Shown here: positions 43,472 through 51,927 of the stretch, piece by piece
How positions within the stretch are numbered: the stretch's first letter is position 1
Layout of the letters: the number at the start of each line of letters is the position of its first letter
Origin: Firmicutes bacterium ADurb.Bin153
GTDB lineage: Bacteria; Bacillota; DTU025; MWDF01
Assembly: GCA_002070415.1 (NCBI GenBank)
Contig: MWDF01000008.1
Location: 1-64,000, forward strand
Direction: 5' to 3'
DNA: 64,000 bases
The notes under the pieces: model-generated
The model's input: the letters and a program-made list of their open reading frames with translations, nothing else
Told to the model about the DNA's origin: nothing
The model's database searches: none
Made by a program: the position numbers and the translations under genes

Positions 43472-44566
43472 CTAGGCTCTGCATATTGTGATGTCCTCGG
43501 TGTACTTGTTGAGCTTGACCTCATCGACCTTATAGTCCGTATTGGCATCCAGCATACCCTTTATGTGAGCTATGTCCGGCGTGACAAGATCCTCAACGAG
43601 GAAGCGGTCACTCGTCTCGATATCTGCTGCGTACTTGAAGTTCGGCAACGTGGATATTGCGATCTTGAACCTTTGGCCGATACCGGTCTCTATCATGCCA
43701 CCGGCCCAGTTTCCTATGCCGTTCGCCGCACAGATGTCGTGTATGCGTACTGAGTTGAGCAGCCCGCCCACCCTGCCGTACTTAATGTTGATTATCTTGC
43801 AGCTCCCAAGCTCGATGGCCTTGCGCGCATCGTCCGAGGTATGTATGCTCTCGTCGAGGCATATCGGTGTCGCTATGGATGACTGTAGTTTCCCGTGGTC
43901 GATTATGTCGTCCTCGGCGAGGGGCTGCTCCATCATAAGCAAATGATACTTGTCCAGTTTGGCAAGCATTTCGAAATCCCCGATACGGTACGATGAGTTG
44001 GCATCCACCATCAATGAAATCTCGGGGAAGACTTTCCTTACCTGGCTCACTGTGTCGATGTCCCTGCCCGGTTCTATTTTTATCTTTATCCTCCTGTATC
44101 CTTCGGAAAGATATGCCTCTATCTTATTCAACAGTACTTCGATAGAAGGCTGGATTCCGATGCTGACTCCGACTTCCACAGCAGGGTCGGTGCCACCGAC
44201 TAGCTTCCACAGGGGCACGCCCTTCATCTTCGATACCAAGTCCCAGATAGCTGTCTCGACCGCCGCCTTTGCGTGGTTGTTACCCTTGATGAAATCCACG
44301 GCCCTATGATAATCCTCTATACCGTCCAGGTCCTTACCCAATACTGCAGGCGCTATGAAATCGCGTGTTACGGCCTTTATCGTCTCTATGCATTCATAGC
44401 TGTAGACGGGTGCATAGAACGGGCACGCCTCCCCGAATGCAGTGAGGCCTTCCCCGTATACTTTAACTACTATAGAATGTTGCTCGTTTATCGCCCCGAA
44501 GCTGGTCCTGAACGTCTGGTTCAACGGTATACAAGTATGTATTACATCAATCCGATCGATCCTCAT
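43472..44566 (-). CDS. Enolase-superfamily N-succinylamino acid racemase / OSBS-like
   Basis: 364 residues. RRIKIKIEPGRDIDTV (about 156-171; catalytic KxK), LMVDANSSYRIGDF (metal Asp), MMEQPLAEDDIIDH (metal Glu), PICLDESIHTSDDA (metal Asp), INIKYGRVGGLLNSV (second catalytic Lys), and WAGGMIETGIGQRFKIAI. The GMIETGIG and KYGRVGG patterns fit the o-succinylbenzoate synthase/N-succinylamino acid racemase branch, rather than mandelate racemase. No menaquinone genes are near, so racemisation of N-acyl amino acids is the likelier reaction. ATG after AGGAGAG. Confidence 0.85.
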   Translation of the reverse strand: MRIDRIDVIHTCIPLNQTFRTSFGAINEQHSIVVKVYGEGLTAFGEACPFYAPVYSYECIETIKAVTRDFIAPAVLGKDLDGIEDYHRAVDFIKGNNHAKAAVETAIWDLVSKMKGVPLWKLVGGTDPAVEVGVSIGIQPSIEVLLNKIEAYLSEGYRRIKIKIEPGRDIDTVSQVRKVFPEISLMVDANSSYRIGDFEMLAKLDKYHLLMMEQPLAEDDIIDHGKLQSSIATPICLDESIHTSDDARKAIELGSCKIINIKYGRVGGLLNSVRIHDICAANGIGNWAGGMIETGIGQRFKIAISTLPNFKYAADIETSDRFLVEDLVTPDIAHIKGMLDANTDYKVDEVKLNKYTEDITICRA

Positions 44567-44592
44567 ATAGTCAGCTCTCCTTTGCTAGATTG

Positions 44593-45879
44593 CTAGATCA
44601 GTCCCAAGATGCGCGGCACCAGTAACGCAAGGTTGCCCGAGAATGCTATCACCATGAGGGTTACTATCTGGCTTAACAAGAAGGGCCACATCTCGCGCAT
44701 CACATTCTCTATGCTCTCCCTCGCCACTGTGCATGCCATAAACAAGGCAGCTCCCACAGGAGGCGTTATCAGCCCGATGTTAAGTGCAAGGACCATGACT
44801 ATGCCGAAGTGCAACGGGCTAATCCCGAGGCGCATCGCTATCGGGGCGAGTATAGGAGACAGGATGATAATAGATGCCGAAAGGTCCATGAAGCATCCGA
44901 TTATCAGGAACAGGATGCAGCAGTACAGCATGAACATATGCTTATTCGCCGATATCCCAAGGACGAAGTTAGCCATTGCGGCCGGTACCTGCTCAGAGGC
45001 GAGGACCCAGCTTAGGATGCCTCCCATGGCGACCAGCAAAAGGGAGACTCCCGTCGTGTAGACGGTCCTTTTCAACGCGGAGACCAGTACTTTGAAGTTA
45101 AGCGTCTTGAACGCCAATCCTCCGACGAGGAGGGCATATCCGACTGCGACGGCGGCCGCCTCTGTCGGTGTGAAGATACCTCCGAGGATCCCTCCCATGA
45201 TTATCACGGGCATTCCCAACGCAAGCAGGCCTTCTTTGATGGCGCTACCGAATCTGGACCATGAGAACTTCCCGCTGTGTGCCTGGTATCCTCTCTTTGA
45301 GGAGATTATATGGTTGGTTACCATCATCAGCAACGCCATCAAGAGGCCGGGGATCAATCCCGCAGCGAAGAGCGCCGCGACCGAGACTCCTACAGTCGAG
45401 CCGTAGATCACCATGGGTATGCTCGGAGGGATGGTCGGACCGATTACGGATGTCGCCGCGGTAAGGGCGGTAGCATAAGGCTTGGAGTACCCCGAATCGG
45501 TCATCGCGGGGATGATCATCGTACCAAGGCCAGCGACGTCTGCGACCGCGGAACCGGAGATGCCCGCGAAGAACACGCTGTCAAGGCAGTTGACATGCCC
45601 GAGGCCGCCTTTCAAGTGCCCGACGAGTGCGTTGGCCAGCTTTATGATGCGCTCGCTGATTCCAAGCGCGTTCATGAGCTCCCCGGCCAGGCAGTAGAAA
45701 GGTATCGCCATTAGTACGAAAGAATCCATACCCGAGAATATCTGTTGCGGTACGAGCAACAACAGGCTCCTTCCGCTAGTCATTATCAAAGCAAGCAGGC
45801 CGACTATCCCGAGGATGAAGGCGATAGGCGTGCCTATTATCAACATGACCGCAAAAGCAATCAATACTGTCGTTAACAC
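44593..45879 (-). CDS. dctM: TRAP transporter large permease DctM
   Basis: 428 residues with about twelve membrane segments. IPFYCLAGELMNALGISERI (about 80-99), GLGTMIIPAMTDSGYSKPYATALTAATSVIGPTIPPSIPMVIYG (about 140-183), and GLITPPVGAALFMACTVA near the end are DctM signatures. GTG at 45879 overlaps the DctQ stop in GTGTTAA and has GGGAGGG upstream; the longer frame runs antiparallel in sense through dctQ and was rejected. It carries the solute using a sodium or proton gradient. Confidence 0.93.
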   Translation of the reverse strand: MLTTVLIAFAVMLIIGTPIAFILGIVGLLALIMTSGRSLLLLVPQQIFSGMDSFVLMAIPFYCLAGELMNALGISERIIKLANALVGHLKGGLGHVNCLDSVFFAGISGSAVADVAGLGTMIIPAMTDSGYSKPYATALTAATSVIGPTIPPSIPMVIYGSTVGVSVAALFAAGLIPGLLMALLMMVTNHIISSKRGYQAHSGKFSWSRFGSAIKEGLLALGMPVIIMGGILGGIFTPTEAAAVAVGYALLVGGLAFKTLNFKVLVSALKRTVYTTGVSLLLVAMGGILSWVLASEQVPAAMANFVLGISANKHMFMLYCCILFLIIGCFMDLSASIIILSPILAPIAMRLGISPLHFGIVMVLALNIGLITPPVGAALFMACTVARESIENVMREMWPFLLSQIVTLMVIAFSGNLALLVPRILGLI

Positions 45880-46370
45880 TTGTCTGACCCTCCCAGCTCG
45901 GAAATTATCTTCGTCAACGACACGGCGAACAGCAGTATGCCGCCTAAGGGTATGCAGCTCATCGGTATCCACATCTTGATGGGAAGTATCTGGGCCGTCG
46001 CCATACCTGAATTAAGTGTCCACTTGAAGCCCTCATAGGCTATGACCGAAGCAAGTGTACCTATGAGGACGTAGCTCACGACATTGGCGACTCTCTTTAG
46101 TTTTTCCGGCATCTTGTTGACTATGGTGTTGAAACCCACGTGCTCGTCCCTCAGCAGGGCAAGCGACGTGCCGAACATGCCAACGAATATCATGAGGTAC
46201 CTTGTAAGCTCCTCTGTCCAAGACAGGGCGTTACCCAAGATATACCTGTAAAAAATGGCGACCAGGCAGACCATGACCATCAAGGCCAGAGCCACTGCGC
46301 AGATGTTCACCAACACCTTGTCTACTGCATCCATGATCCGCACCAACGCCGGGCGGTGTCCTTTTGGCAC
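45873..46370 (-). CDS. dctQ: TRAP transporter small permease DctQ
   Basis: 165 residues, four membrane segments. The DctQ signature YILGNALSWTEELTRYLMIFVGMFGTSLALLRDEHVGFN (about 47-85) is clear. GTG start with GAGGAGG nine bases upstream. It forms the complex with DctM and overlaps its gene by seven bases. Confidence 0.92.
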   Translation of the reverse strand: MPKGHRPALVRIMDAVDKVLVNICAVALALMVMVCLVAIFYRYILGNALSWTEELTRYLMIFVGMFGTSLALLRDEHVGFNTIVNKMPEKLKRVANVVSYVLIGTLASVIAYEGFKWTLNSGMATAQILPIKMWIPMSCIPLGGILLFAVSLTKIISELGGSDKC

Positions 46371-46399
46371 GCAAATCGACCTCCTCTTGGCTCTAATGG

Positions 46400-46429
46400 A
46401 TGTTCGGGGCCTTAAGGTGCCCCGAACAT
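46400..46429 (-). terminator. Hairpin after TRAP binding-protein gene
   Basis: Perfect 10-bp stem ATGTTCGGGG / CCCCGAACAT (46400-46409, 46420-46429) with a ten-base loop between dctP and dctQ, no T-tract. Same role as proposed for the LIV operon hairpins. Confidence 0.65.
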
Positions 46430-46453
46430 CTCTTTACGCTACTTGCGGACTAG

Positions 46454-47485
46454 TTAGTTGGCCTTCTTCTCGATAGCGTCGACCGTGGTTATGAAACGAT
46501 CGACTATGGAGGGGTCCATCTTGGTCTTGGCCCACTCTATGACCGCAGTACGTCCCAGCTTCCTGAATTCCTGGTAGGCTTCTTCGCTTATCGGGGTCAC
46601 CTGCATGCCGAGCGACTTCAGCTGTGCGTAGCCGGTAGCCTGTACGACCTGGGTAAGTCCCGAGGAAGCGAGCTTGGCATAATAGAATGCCTCGTTGACT
46701 ATCTTCTTGACGTCAGCGGGGAGCTTGTTGTACCAGGCGGCGTTGACGACGGTCCAGTGCCCGCCGAGGATCGTGCGGCTTATGCTCATGTACTTCTGTA
46801 CTTCGTTGATCTTGTTGTTTAGTATGATCGAAACGGGGTTCACTTGTCCCTGGACGACGCCGGTTTGAAGTCCGGTGTACGTCTCACTCCATGCCATTGG
46901 CACAGCGTTGGCGCCGAGGGCCTTGAACATGGCGACCTGGCTGTCATCCATAGCGCGGAACTTGATGCCCTTCATGTCTGCAACGGTCCTTATGGGCCTT
47001 ACATTGTTCGTAAAGCAAGAGAGGCCGCCAAGCTCGAACACATTAATCGACTTAAGGCCGGTCTTCTTCTCCATGTCAGCGAACATCCACTGTACGAAGT
47101 CGCTATCGAGCACTTCGGCGACTACTTTGTCGTTCTTGTAGGTGAAAGGCGTGTTCAATAGGATAGCCGGCTGATATATGGCGCTGAGGCCACCGATAGA
47201 GGCGAGGTTGATCTGGATGCCGTTTGCCTGGGTCAACTCGAGCCTTTCCCTCTCCTTGCCCAGTACGCTGGCTGGATGTATCTCTACTGTATATTCGCCT
47301 TCAGTAGCGTTCTCGACATAGCTCTTAAACACCAATGCATATGCATGAACAGGGTCGTAGGTATCAGAAGTCTGGTCATGGGCGAGTTTGATCACGTTTT
47401 TCGGAGCTGCTACAGACACCGGCGACATCAGCAGGCATACTGTTAGTACGACCAATAGACTTACAAATAACTGCCTTCTAAACAT
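46454..47485 (-). CDS. dctP: TRAP transporter solute-binding protein DctP
   Basis: 343 residues with signal peptide ending near residue 27 (SPVSVAA). NVIKLAHDQTSDTYDPVHAYALVFKSYVE (about 30-58) and IKFRAMDDSQVAMFKALGANAVPMAWSETYTGLQTGVVQGQVNPVSII (about 175-222) are the DctP core, including the conserved Arg (FRAM) that binds a substrate carboxylate. ATG after GGAGGG. Head gene of the operon; the carboxylate may be an N-acyl amino acid given the enzymes that follow. Confidence 0.92.
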   Translation of the reverse strand: MFRRQLFVSLLVVLTVCLLMSPVSVAAPKNVIKLAHDQTSDTYDPVHAYALVFKSYVENATEGEYTVEIHPASVLGKERERLELTQANGIQINLASIGGLSAIYQPAILLNTPFTYKNDKVVAEVLDSDFVQWMFADMEKKTGLKSINVFELGGLSCFTNNVRPIRTVADMKGIKFRAMDDSQVAMFKALGANAVPMAWSETYTGLQTGVVQGQVNPVSIILNNKINEVQKYMSISRTILGGHWTVVNAAWYNKLPADVKKIVNEAFYYAKLASSGLTQVVQATGYAQLKSLGMQVTPISEEAYQEFRKLGRTAVIEWAKTKMDPSIVDRFITTVDAIEKKAN

Positions 47486-48179
47486 TATTCTGTTACCCTC
47501 CGCTCTTTTTAATATGTTTTATCCGTTCATAAGATCGATTTAGGTACCGTTATTTGCCTGACCACCATCCTTCCCTAGATTGTCCATATTGTCTTATGCA
47601 TGTCTGTGCGCTAATATTTATTTGTGTTATGCTAGCTTTTCATTAATGTCATCGTTGTCATTATAGTACCACTGATTATATTGTCTGTCATCCGGGAACG
47701 ACTCCTCCTCTTCACTCTTCGTTGATTATCAGTCTCTTCTTTTGTTGTACGCCTAGCATCCAAACGCCCTGCTGCGGATCGTCTTTCGGCTTTTGCCCAC
47801 ATCCATCTGATACTAAGCGCTACCTGCTCTCAACGTTATAAGTCATCTCTACTTAGGTTGGTTGATTCAGTTGCTGATAATCACCAGGGCCTATCAATGG
47901 CACTATCGACCATTCAACCTATTGTTTTTATTTTCATACAACTTCATTAGTGAAGGATTTCACTATAAAAGGTAGAATATTGTCCATCGAAATGATAGTG
48001 ATGAAATTCACAATTTGTTAATCACGGAAGCCTATAGGGGGTATCGGATATAGCAACTGCTAGTAATTGCACATATAAATTGAAATTTCCCTGTCTAGCT
48101 GCACAGTTAAGAACTGCTGAATATACAAGCTCTTTGCCAGGTTGTTTGTCGGGTGGTCGGGCCGAGGGGCCTGCTGAAA
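47486..48179. other. Long AT-rich divergent intergenic region
   Basis: Separates the minus-strand TRAP operon from the plus-strand hyd operon, and is far more AT-rich than the genes around it. It must contain both promoters, but I cannot place them with confidence. A TTGTTAATCAC stretch near 48016 and TATAAAAGG near 47970 are weak candidates. No gene, tRNA or hairpin was identified in this part. Confidence 0.5.
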
Positions 48180-48210
48180 GTGCCTATTGAAAATTTTCAA
48201 TAGTAGGCAC
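48180..48210 (+). promoter_or_regulatory. Palindrome upstream of hydCBA
   Basis: The 18-base perfect palindrome TATTGAAAATTTTCAATA (48185-48202) is flanked by GTGCC (48180-48184) and GGCAC (48206-48210), 70 bases before hydC. The TTGAAAATTTTCAA core resembles redox-regulator operators such as Rex sites but does not match the TTGTTAA form exactly. It could equally be a leader hairpin. Confidence 0.45.
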
Positions 48211-48279
48211 CACCTGTTAAGAACGGCGGATATCGAGCCCGCCTACGCTCATTTGGTGGACAGAAGGAAGTGAGAGGGT

Positions 48280-48837
48280 ATGTTCCATCATGAAGGCATC
48301 GGTCTTGATGCCAGGTGCGTAAAGGAGCTGCGCGGCTTGCTGGCAGGGTTCGAGAACAAGCGGGAGGCACTTATACCTTGCCTCAATACGGCGCAAAGGT
48401 GGCAGCATTGCGTTTCCCGGGAAGCTGCCGCTTTCTTGGCCAAGGAGACCAATACGAGCCTTGCAGAAGTCTATGGCGTAGCCACGTTCTATCACATGTT
48501 GTCGGAAAAACCCTTGGGCAGGAACGTGATCCGGGTGTGCGATTGCCTTACTTGCCATGTAAAAGGCGGCCCTGCGATACTGGACGCCCTTAAAGAGGAG
48601 CTGGGCATCGAAGTCGGAGGGACGACCAAGGACGGCAAGGTGAGCCTGCTTGAAAGCCCGTGCATGGGCCTGTGCGACATCGCGCCGGCCATCATGGTCA
48701 ACGACCAGGCGTTCGGAGACCTTACGCCAAGGCGCGTAAGGGATATCGCAAGGGCGGTCAGGATAGGCTTTACGCGAAGGCCGAGCGGCAGCAAGAGGCC
48801 AAGGAAGGGCGGCGCAAGATCGAAGGTGAGCGCATGA
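48280..48837 (+). CDS. hydC: NADH-linked [FeFe] hydrogenase gamma subunit HydC (NuoE-like)
   Basis: 185 residues of the NuoE-type thioredoxin-like [2Fe-2S] family. SLAEVYGVATFYHMLSEKPLG (about 60-80), the cysteine sites RVCDCLTCHVKGG (about 86-98) and LESPCMGLCDIAPAIMVND (about 126-144). The C terminus is a basic tail (RRPSGSKRPRKGGARSK), which NuoE lacks. ATG start preceded by GTGAGAGGGT. It overlaps hydB in ATGA. Passes electrons between HydB and other centres. Confidence 0.92.
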   Translation: MFHHEGIGLDARCVKELRGLLAGFENKREALIPCLNTAQRWQHCVSREAAAFLAKETNTSLAEVYGVATFYHMLSEKPLGRNVIRVCDCLTCHVKGGPAILDALKEELGIEVGGTTKDGKVSLLESPCMGLCDIAPAIMVNDQAFGDLTPRRVRDIARAVRIGFTRRPSGSKRPRKGGARSKVSA

Positions 48838-50048
48838 GGATATTGACGCAGAACTTCGACAAGCCGAACTCGCAGTCGATCTCGGTCTACGGGGAATACG
48901 TCGCTCTGAGGAAGGCCCTGATGATGAAGCCTACGGGAATCATCGCGGAGGTAAAGGCGTCCAAGATGCTAGGCAGGGGCGGCGCCGCCTTCCCCACCGG
49001 CCAGAAGTGGGAATTCGCCAGGAGGTCCACCGATTTCCCAAAGTACATCGTAGCGAACGCGGACGAGGGTGAACCGGGCACCTTCAAGGACAAGGCGATA
49101 CTCGAGAAGGACCCGCACCGTCTGCTGGAGGGCATCATCATCGCAGGGTATGCGGTGGGCGCCTCCGAGGGTTTCATCTACACCAGGGCCGAATACCCCA
49201 AGGCCAAGAAGATCCTCGCCTGGGCGATCTCCGAGGCCGAAGCTCACGGATACCTCGGCGACAACGTGATCGTTCCCGGCTTCTCGTTCAGGATCCATTC
49301 CTGCACGGGAGCCGGCGCCTACGTATGCGGGGACGAGACGGCGCTCCTGGATTCGATGGAGGGCTTCAGGGGATGCCCCCGCCTTAAGCCACCGTATCCC
49401 ACCGATTCTGGCCTCAGGGGCAGGCCCACGGTAATAAACAACATAGAGACGCTCGCCAACGTACCCACGATCATCAAGAAGGGCGGGGAATGGTACAGCA
49501 AGATCGGAAGCCCCCATTCGCCGGGCACCAAGCTGATGAGCGTAAGCGGCTTCGTCAAGAAGCCGGGGCTCTACGAGGTGGACACGGGCACCACCCTTGG
49601 AGAGCTCATCAGGGACTATTGCGGGGGCGTGGTCGGCAAGTTCAAGGCCGCCCTGCCGGGCGGGGTCTCCACTAGGTTCATCACCCAGCTCGACGTCCCG
49701 ATCGACGTGCCTTCGCTGGTGGACGTCGGCAGCCTTCCCGGCACCGGGGCGGTCGTCGTACTCAACGACACCGTTAGCATGGTGGACGCCGCCAAGAACT
49801 GTGTGAGGTTCTTCGCCGACGAGTCGTGCGGAAAATGCACGCCGTGCCGCGAGGGCACCCACAGGGCGTACGAGATACTGGACCGCTTCTCGCGAAACGA
49901 GGGCAGCCTCGAGGACCTGGGACTGTTGAGGGAGCTGCACGCCGTGATGTACGATACCGCGAACTGCGGACTCGGCCAATCGGCGCTGAATCCCGTCATA
50001 AGCGCAATCGACGGATTCGAAGACGAGTTCAGGCGCTGTGCCGGGTAG
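48834..50048 (+). CDS. hydB: Hydrogenase beta subunit HydB, NuoF core only
   Basis: 404 residues. FMN/NADH site GRGGAAFPTGQKWEFARR (about 44-61) and NADEGEPGTFKDKAIL, CGDETALLDSMEGFRGCPRLKPPYP (about 165-189), SLBB domain, and the [4Fe-4S] site SCGKCTPCREGTHR (about 333-346) plus Cys in TANCGLGQSA. The classic HydB of bifurcating hydrogenases has an extra N-terminal [2Fe-2S] domain and C-terminal two-cluster ferredoxin domain, giving about 600 residues; both are absent here. ATG overlaps the hydC stop. It oxidises or reduces NADH. Confidence 0.92.
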   Translation: MRILTQNFDKPNSQSISVYGEYVALRKALMMKPTGIIAEVKASKMLGRGGAAFPTGQKWEFARRSTDFPKYIVANADEGEPGTFKDKAILEKDPHRLLEGIIIAGYAVGASEGFIYTRAEYPKAKKILAWAISEAEAHGYLGDNVIVPGFSFRIHSCTGAGAYVCGDETALLDSMEGFRGCPRLKPPYPTDSGLRGRPTVINNIETLANVPTIIKKGGEWYSKIGSPHSPGTKLMSVSGFVKKPGLYEVDTGTTLGELIRDYCGGVVGKFKAALPGGVSTRFITQLDVPIDVPSLVDVGSLPGTGAVVVLNDTVSMVDAAKNCVRFFADESCGKCTPCREGTHRAYEILDRFSRNEGSLEDLGLLRELHAVMYDTANCGLGQSALNPVISAIDGFEDEFRRCAG

Positions 50049-50060
50049 ATGGGAGGAGCC

Positions 50061-51776
50061 ATGATACACATTACGATAGATAACAAGGAGACGACCGTTG
50101 AGGAAGGCATGACGATACTCGAGGCCGCACAGCGCATACCCGTCATAATCCCCACGCTTTGCCATTTCGAGGGCCTTTCGGAGTACGGGGGATGCCGGGT
50201 CTGCATGGTGGAGGTCGAAAAGGAGCCCCGCCTCACGCCCGCGTGCTCCAGGCTCGCGGTCGACGGCATGGTCGTCAGGACGAACACCGACAGGGTGAGA
50301 AGGGCCAGGAAGCTGAACCTGGAGCTGATGCTTGCGAACCATCCCTACGATTGCCTGTCGTGCGTACGCAACCAGAAATGCGACCTTCAGAGGCTTGCCT
50401 ACGAGTTCGGGGTGGAAAAGGTCAGGTTCCACGGATCGAAGCCCGATTTTACCGTGGACGGGACCTCGCCTTCCATCGTAAGGGATCCCAACCTCTGCAT
50501 CCTGTGCGGGCGCTGCGTGAGGACGTGCGCCGAAGTGCAGAGCATCAAGGCCGTTGACTTCTCCCACAGGTCCCATGGTTCGAAGGTGAGCACCGCATTC
50601 GAGGAGGACATCGCCAAGGTCGAGTGCGTGAACTGCGGGCAGTGCATACTGGGGTGCCCGGTCGGCGCGATAAAGGAGCGCAGCAGCATAGAGGAAGTCT
50701 GGGCCGCCCTGAACGACCCGGCCAAGCACGTCGTCGTCCAGGAGGCTCCCGCGGTGAGGGTGGCCCTCGGGGAGGAGTTCGGGATGGAACCCGGGGCCCT
50801 GGTCGAGGGCAAGATGTATTCCGCGCTTAGGGAGCTGGGCTTCGACAAGGTGTTCGACACCAACTTCACGGCGGACCTTACCATCATCGAGGAGGGGAGC
50901 GAGCTCATCGAGCGGATGACGAAGGGCGGGGTGCTGCCTTTGATAACGTCGTGCTCGCCGGGGTGGATAAAGTACGCCGAGCACTTCTACCCCGACCTGC
51001 TGGACCACCTCTCAACATGCAAGTCGCCCCAGCAGATGTTCGGGACGCTCGCCAAGACCTATTACGCCGAAAACGCCGGAATAGACCCGGCCAACATAGT
51101 GTCCGTATCGGTGATGCCCTGCACGGCCAAGAAATTCGAGTGCAGAAGGCCAGAGATGAGATCCAGCGGCTACCAGGACGTGGATTACGTGCTCACGACC
51201 AGGGAGCTCGCGTCCATGATCCGCCAGGCCGGCATCGACTTCGCCCACGAAAAGGATTCGAAGGCTGACTCGCTCATAGGAACGTACACTGGCGCGGGTA
51301 CGATCTTCGGCGCGACCGGAGGGGTGATGGAAGCGGCGCTTCGCACGGCGTACGAGCTGATCACGAAGAGCACCCTGCCGAAGCTGGACTTCAAGGCGGT
51401 GCGCGGCATGGACGGGATCAAGGAGGCGACCGTGAGGATCGGCGAGATGAAGGTCAAGGTGGCCGTGGCGCACGGGCTGGCCAACGCCAAGAAGCTGATG
51501 GACAAGGTGCGCTCGAAAGAGGCGGACTACCACTTCATAGAGATCATGACATGCCCCGGAGGATGCGTAGGAGGAGGCGGGCAGCCCATAGGGGTGACGC
51601 TTCAGAAGAGGATGGCCCGCGCGAAGGCTCTGTACAACGAGGACAAGGGCATGGCCCTCAGGAAGTCGCACGAGAATCCGGAGGTCATCAGGCTGTACAA
51701 GGAATACCTGGGCGAGCCCTTGGGGCACAGGTCGCACGAGCTTCTGCATACGACTTATACGTCAAGGGGCGTATAG
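50061..51776 (+). CDS. hydA: [FeFe] hydrogenase catalytic subunit HydA (group A)
   Basis: 571 residues. N-terminal [2Fe-2S] domain with Cys 34, 45, 48, 62; His-ligated [4Fe-4S] with His94, Cys98, Cys101, Cys107; two [4Fe-4S] clusters in CILCGRCVRTC and CVNCGQCILGCPVGA. H-cluster motifs: L1 ITSCSPGW, L2 VMPCTAKKFE, L3 EIMTCPGGCVGGGGQP. The small-subunit-like tail NPEVIRLYKEYLGEPLGHRSHELLHTTY is fused at the C terminus. No extra C-terminal [2Fe-2S] domain. ATG at 50061 with GGGAGG just before. With HydB and HydC it forms a soluble NAD(H)-linked hydrogenase that evolves or consumes hydrogen. Confidence 0.95.
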   Translation: MIHITIDNKETTVEEGMTILEAAQRIPVIIPTLCHFEGLSEYGGCRVCMVEVEKEPRLTPACSRLAVDGMVVRTNTDRVRRARKLNLELMLANHPYDCLSCVRNQKCDLQRLAYEFGVEKVRFHGSKPDFTVDGTSPSIVRDPNLCILCGRCVRTCAEVQSIKAVDFSHRSHGSKVSTAFEEDIAKVECVNCGQCILGCPVGAIKERSSIEEVWAALNDPAKHVVVQEAPAVRVALGEEFGMEPGALVEGKMYSALRELGFDKVFDTNFTADLTIIEEGSELIERMTKGGVLPLITSCSPGWIKYAEHFYPDLLDHLSTCKSPQQMFGTLAKTYYAENAGIDPANIVSVSVMPCTAKKFECRRPEMRSSGYQDVDYVLTTRELASMIRQAGIDFAHEKDSKADSLIGTYTGAGTIFGATGGVMEAALRTAYELITKSTLPKLDFKAVRGMDGIKEATVRIGEMKVKVAVAHGLANAKKLMDKVRSKEADYHFIEIMTCPGGCVGGGGQPIGVTLQKRMARAKALYNEDKGMALRKSHENPEVIRLYKEYLGEPLGHRSHELLHTTYTSRGV

Positions 51777-51840
51777 GACAGGTTACCCGGCGGCACCCGA
51801 AGGATCGGGCGCAAGAACCGGTCAACTAGACCGTGCATGG

Positions 51841-51875
51841 GGACGGGGAAGGCCTTGTAGGGCTCTTCCCCGTCC
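51841..51875 (+). terminator. Hairpin after hydCBA
   Basis: Perfect 11-bp stem GGACGGGGAAG / CTTCCCCGTCC (51841-51851, 51865-51875), 13-base loop, 64 bases beyond hydA and between convergent genes. No T-tract, so termination strength is uncertain; it could also serve the minus-strand hcp gene. Confidence 0.65.
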
Positions 51876-51927
51876 TCGCCCATCGGAGCCCACGCAGGCG
51901 GGCCTGCGGCCCCTCCTGACGGTATGC

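Noticed and set aside
48185..48202. Firm assignment as a Rex operator
   Set aside because: The palindrome lacks the TTGTTAA half-site, and no rex gene is in the window; kept only as a candidate operator.
48969..51008. Long open minus-strand frame (679 codons) opposite hydB and hydA
   Set aside because: Antisense shadow of GC-rich codons in hydBA; no ribosome-binding site or recognisable domain, and the sense strand codes for clear hydrogenase subunits.
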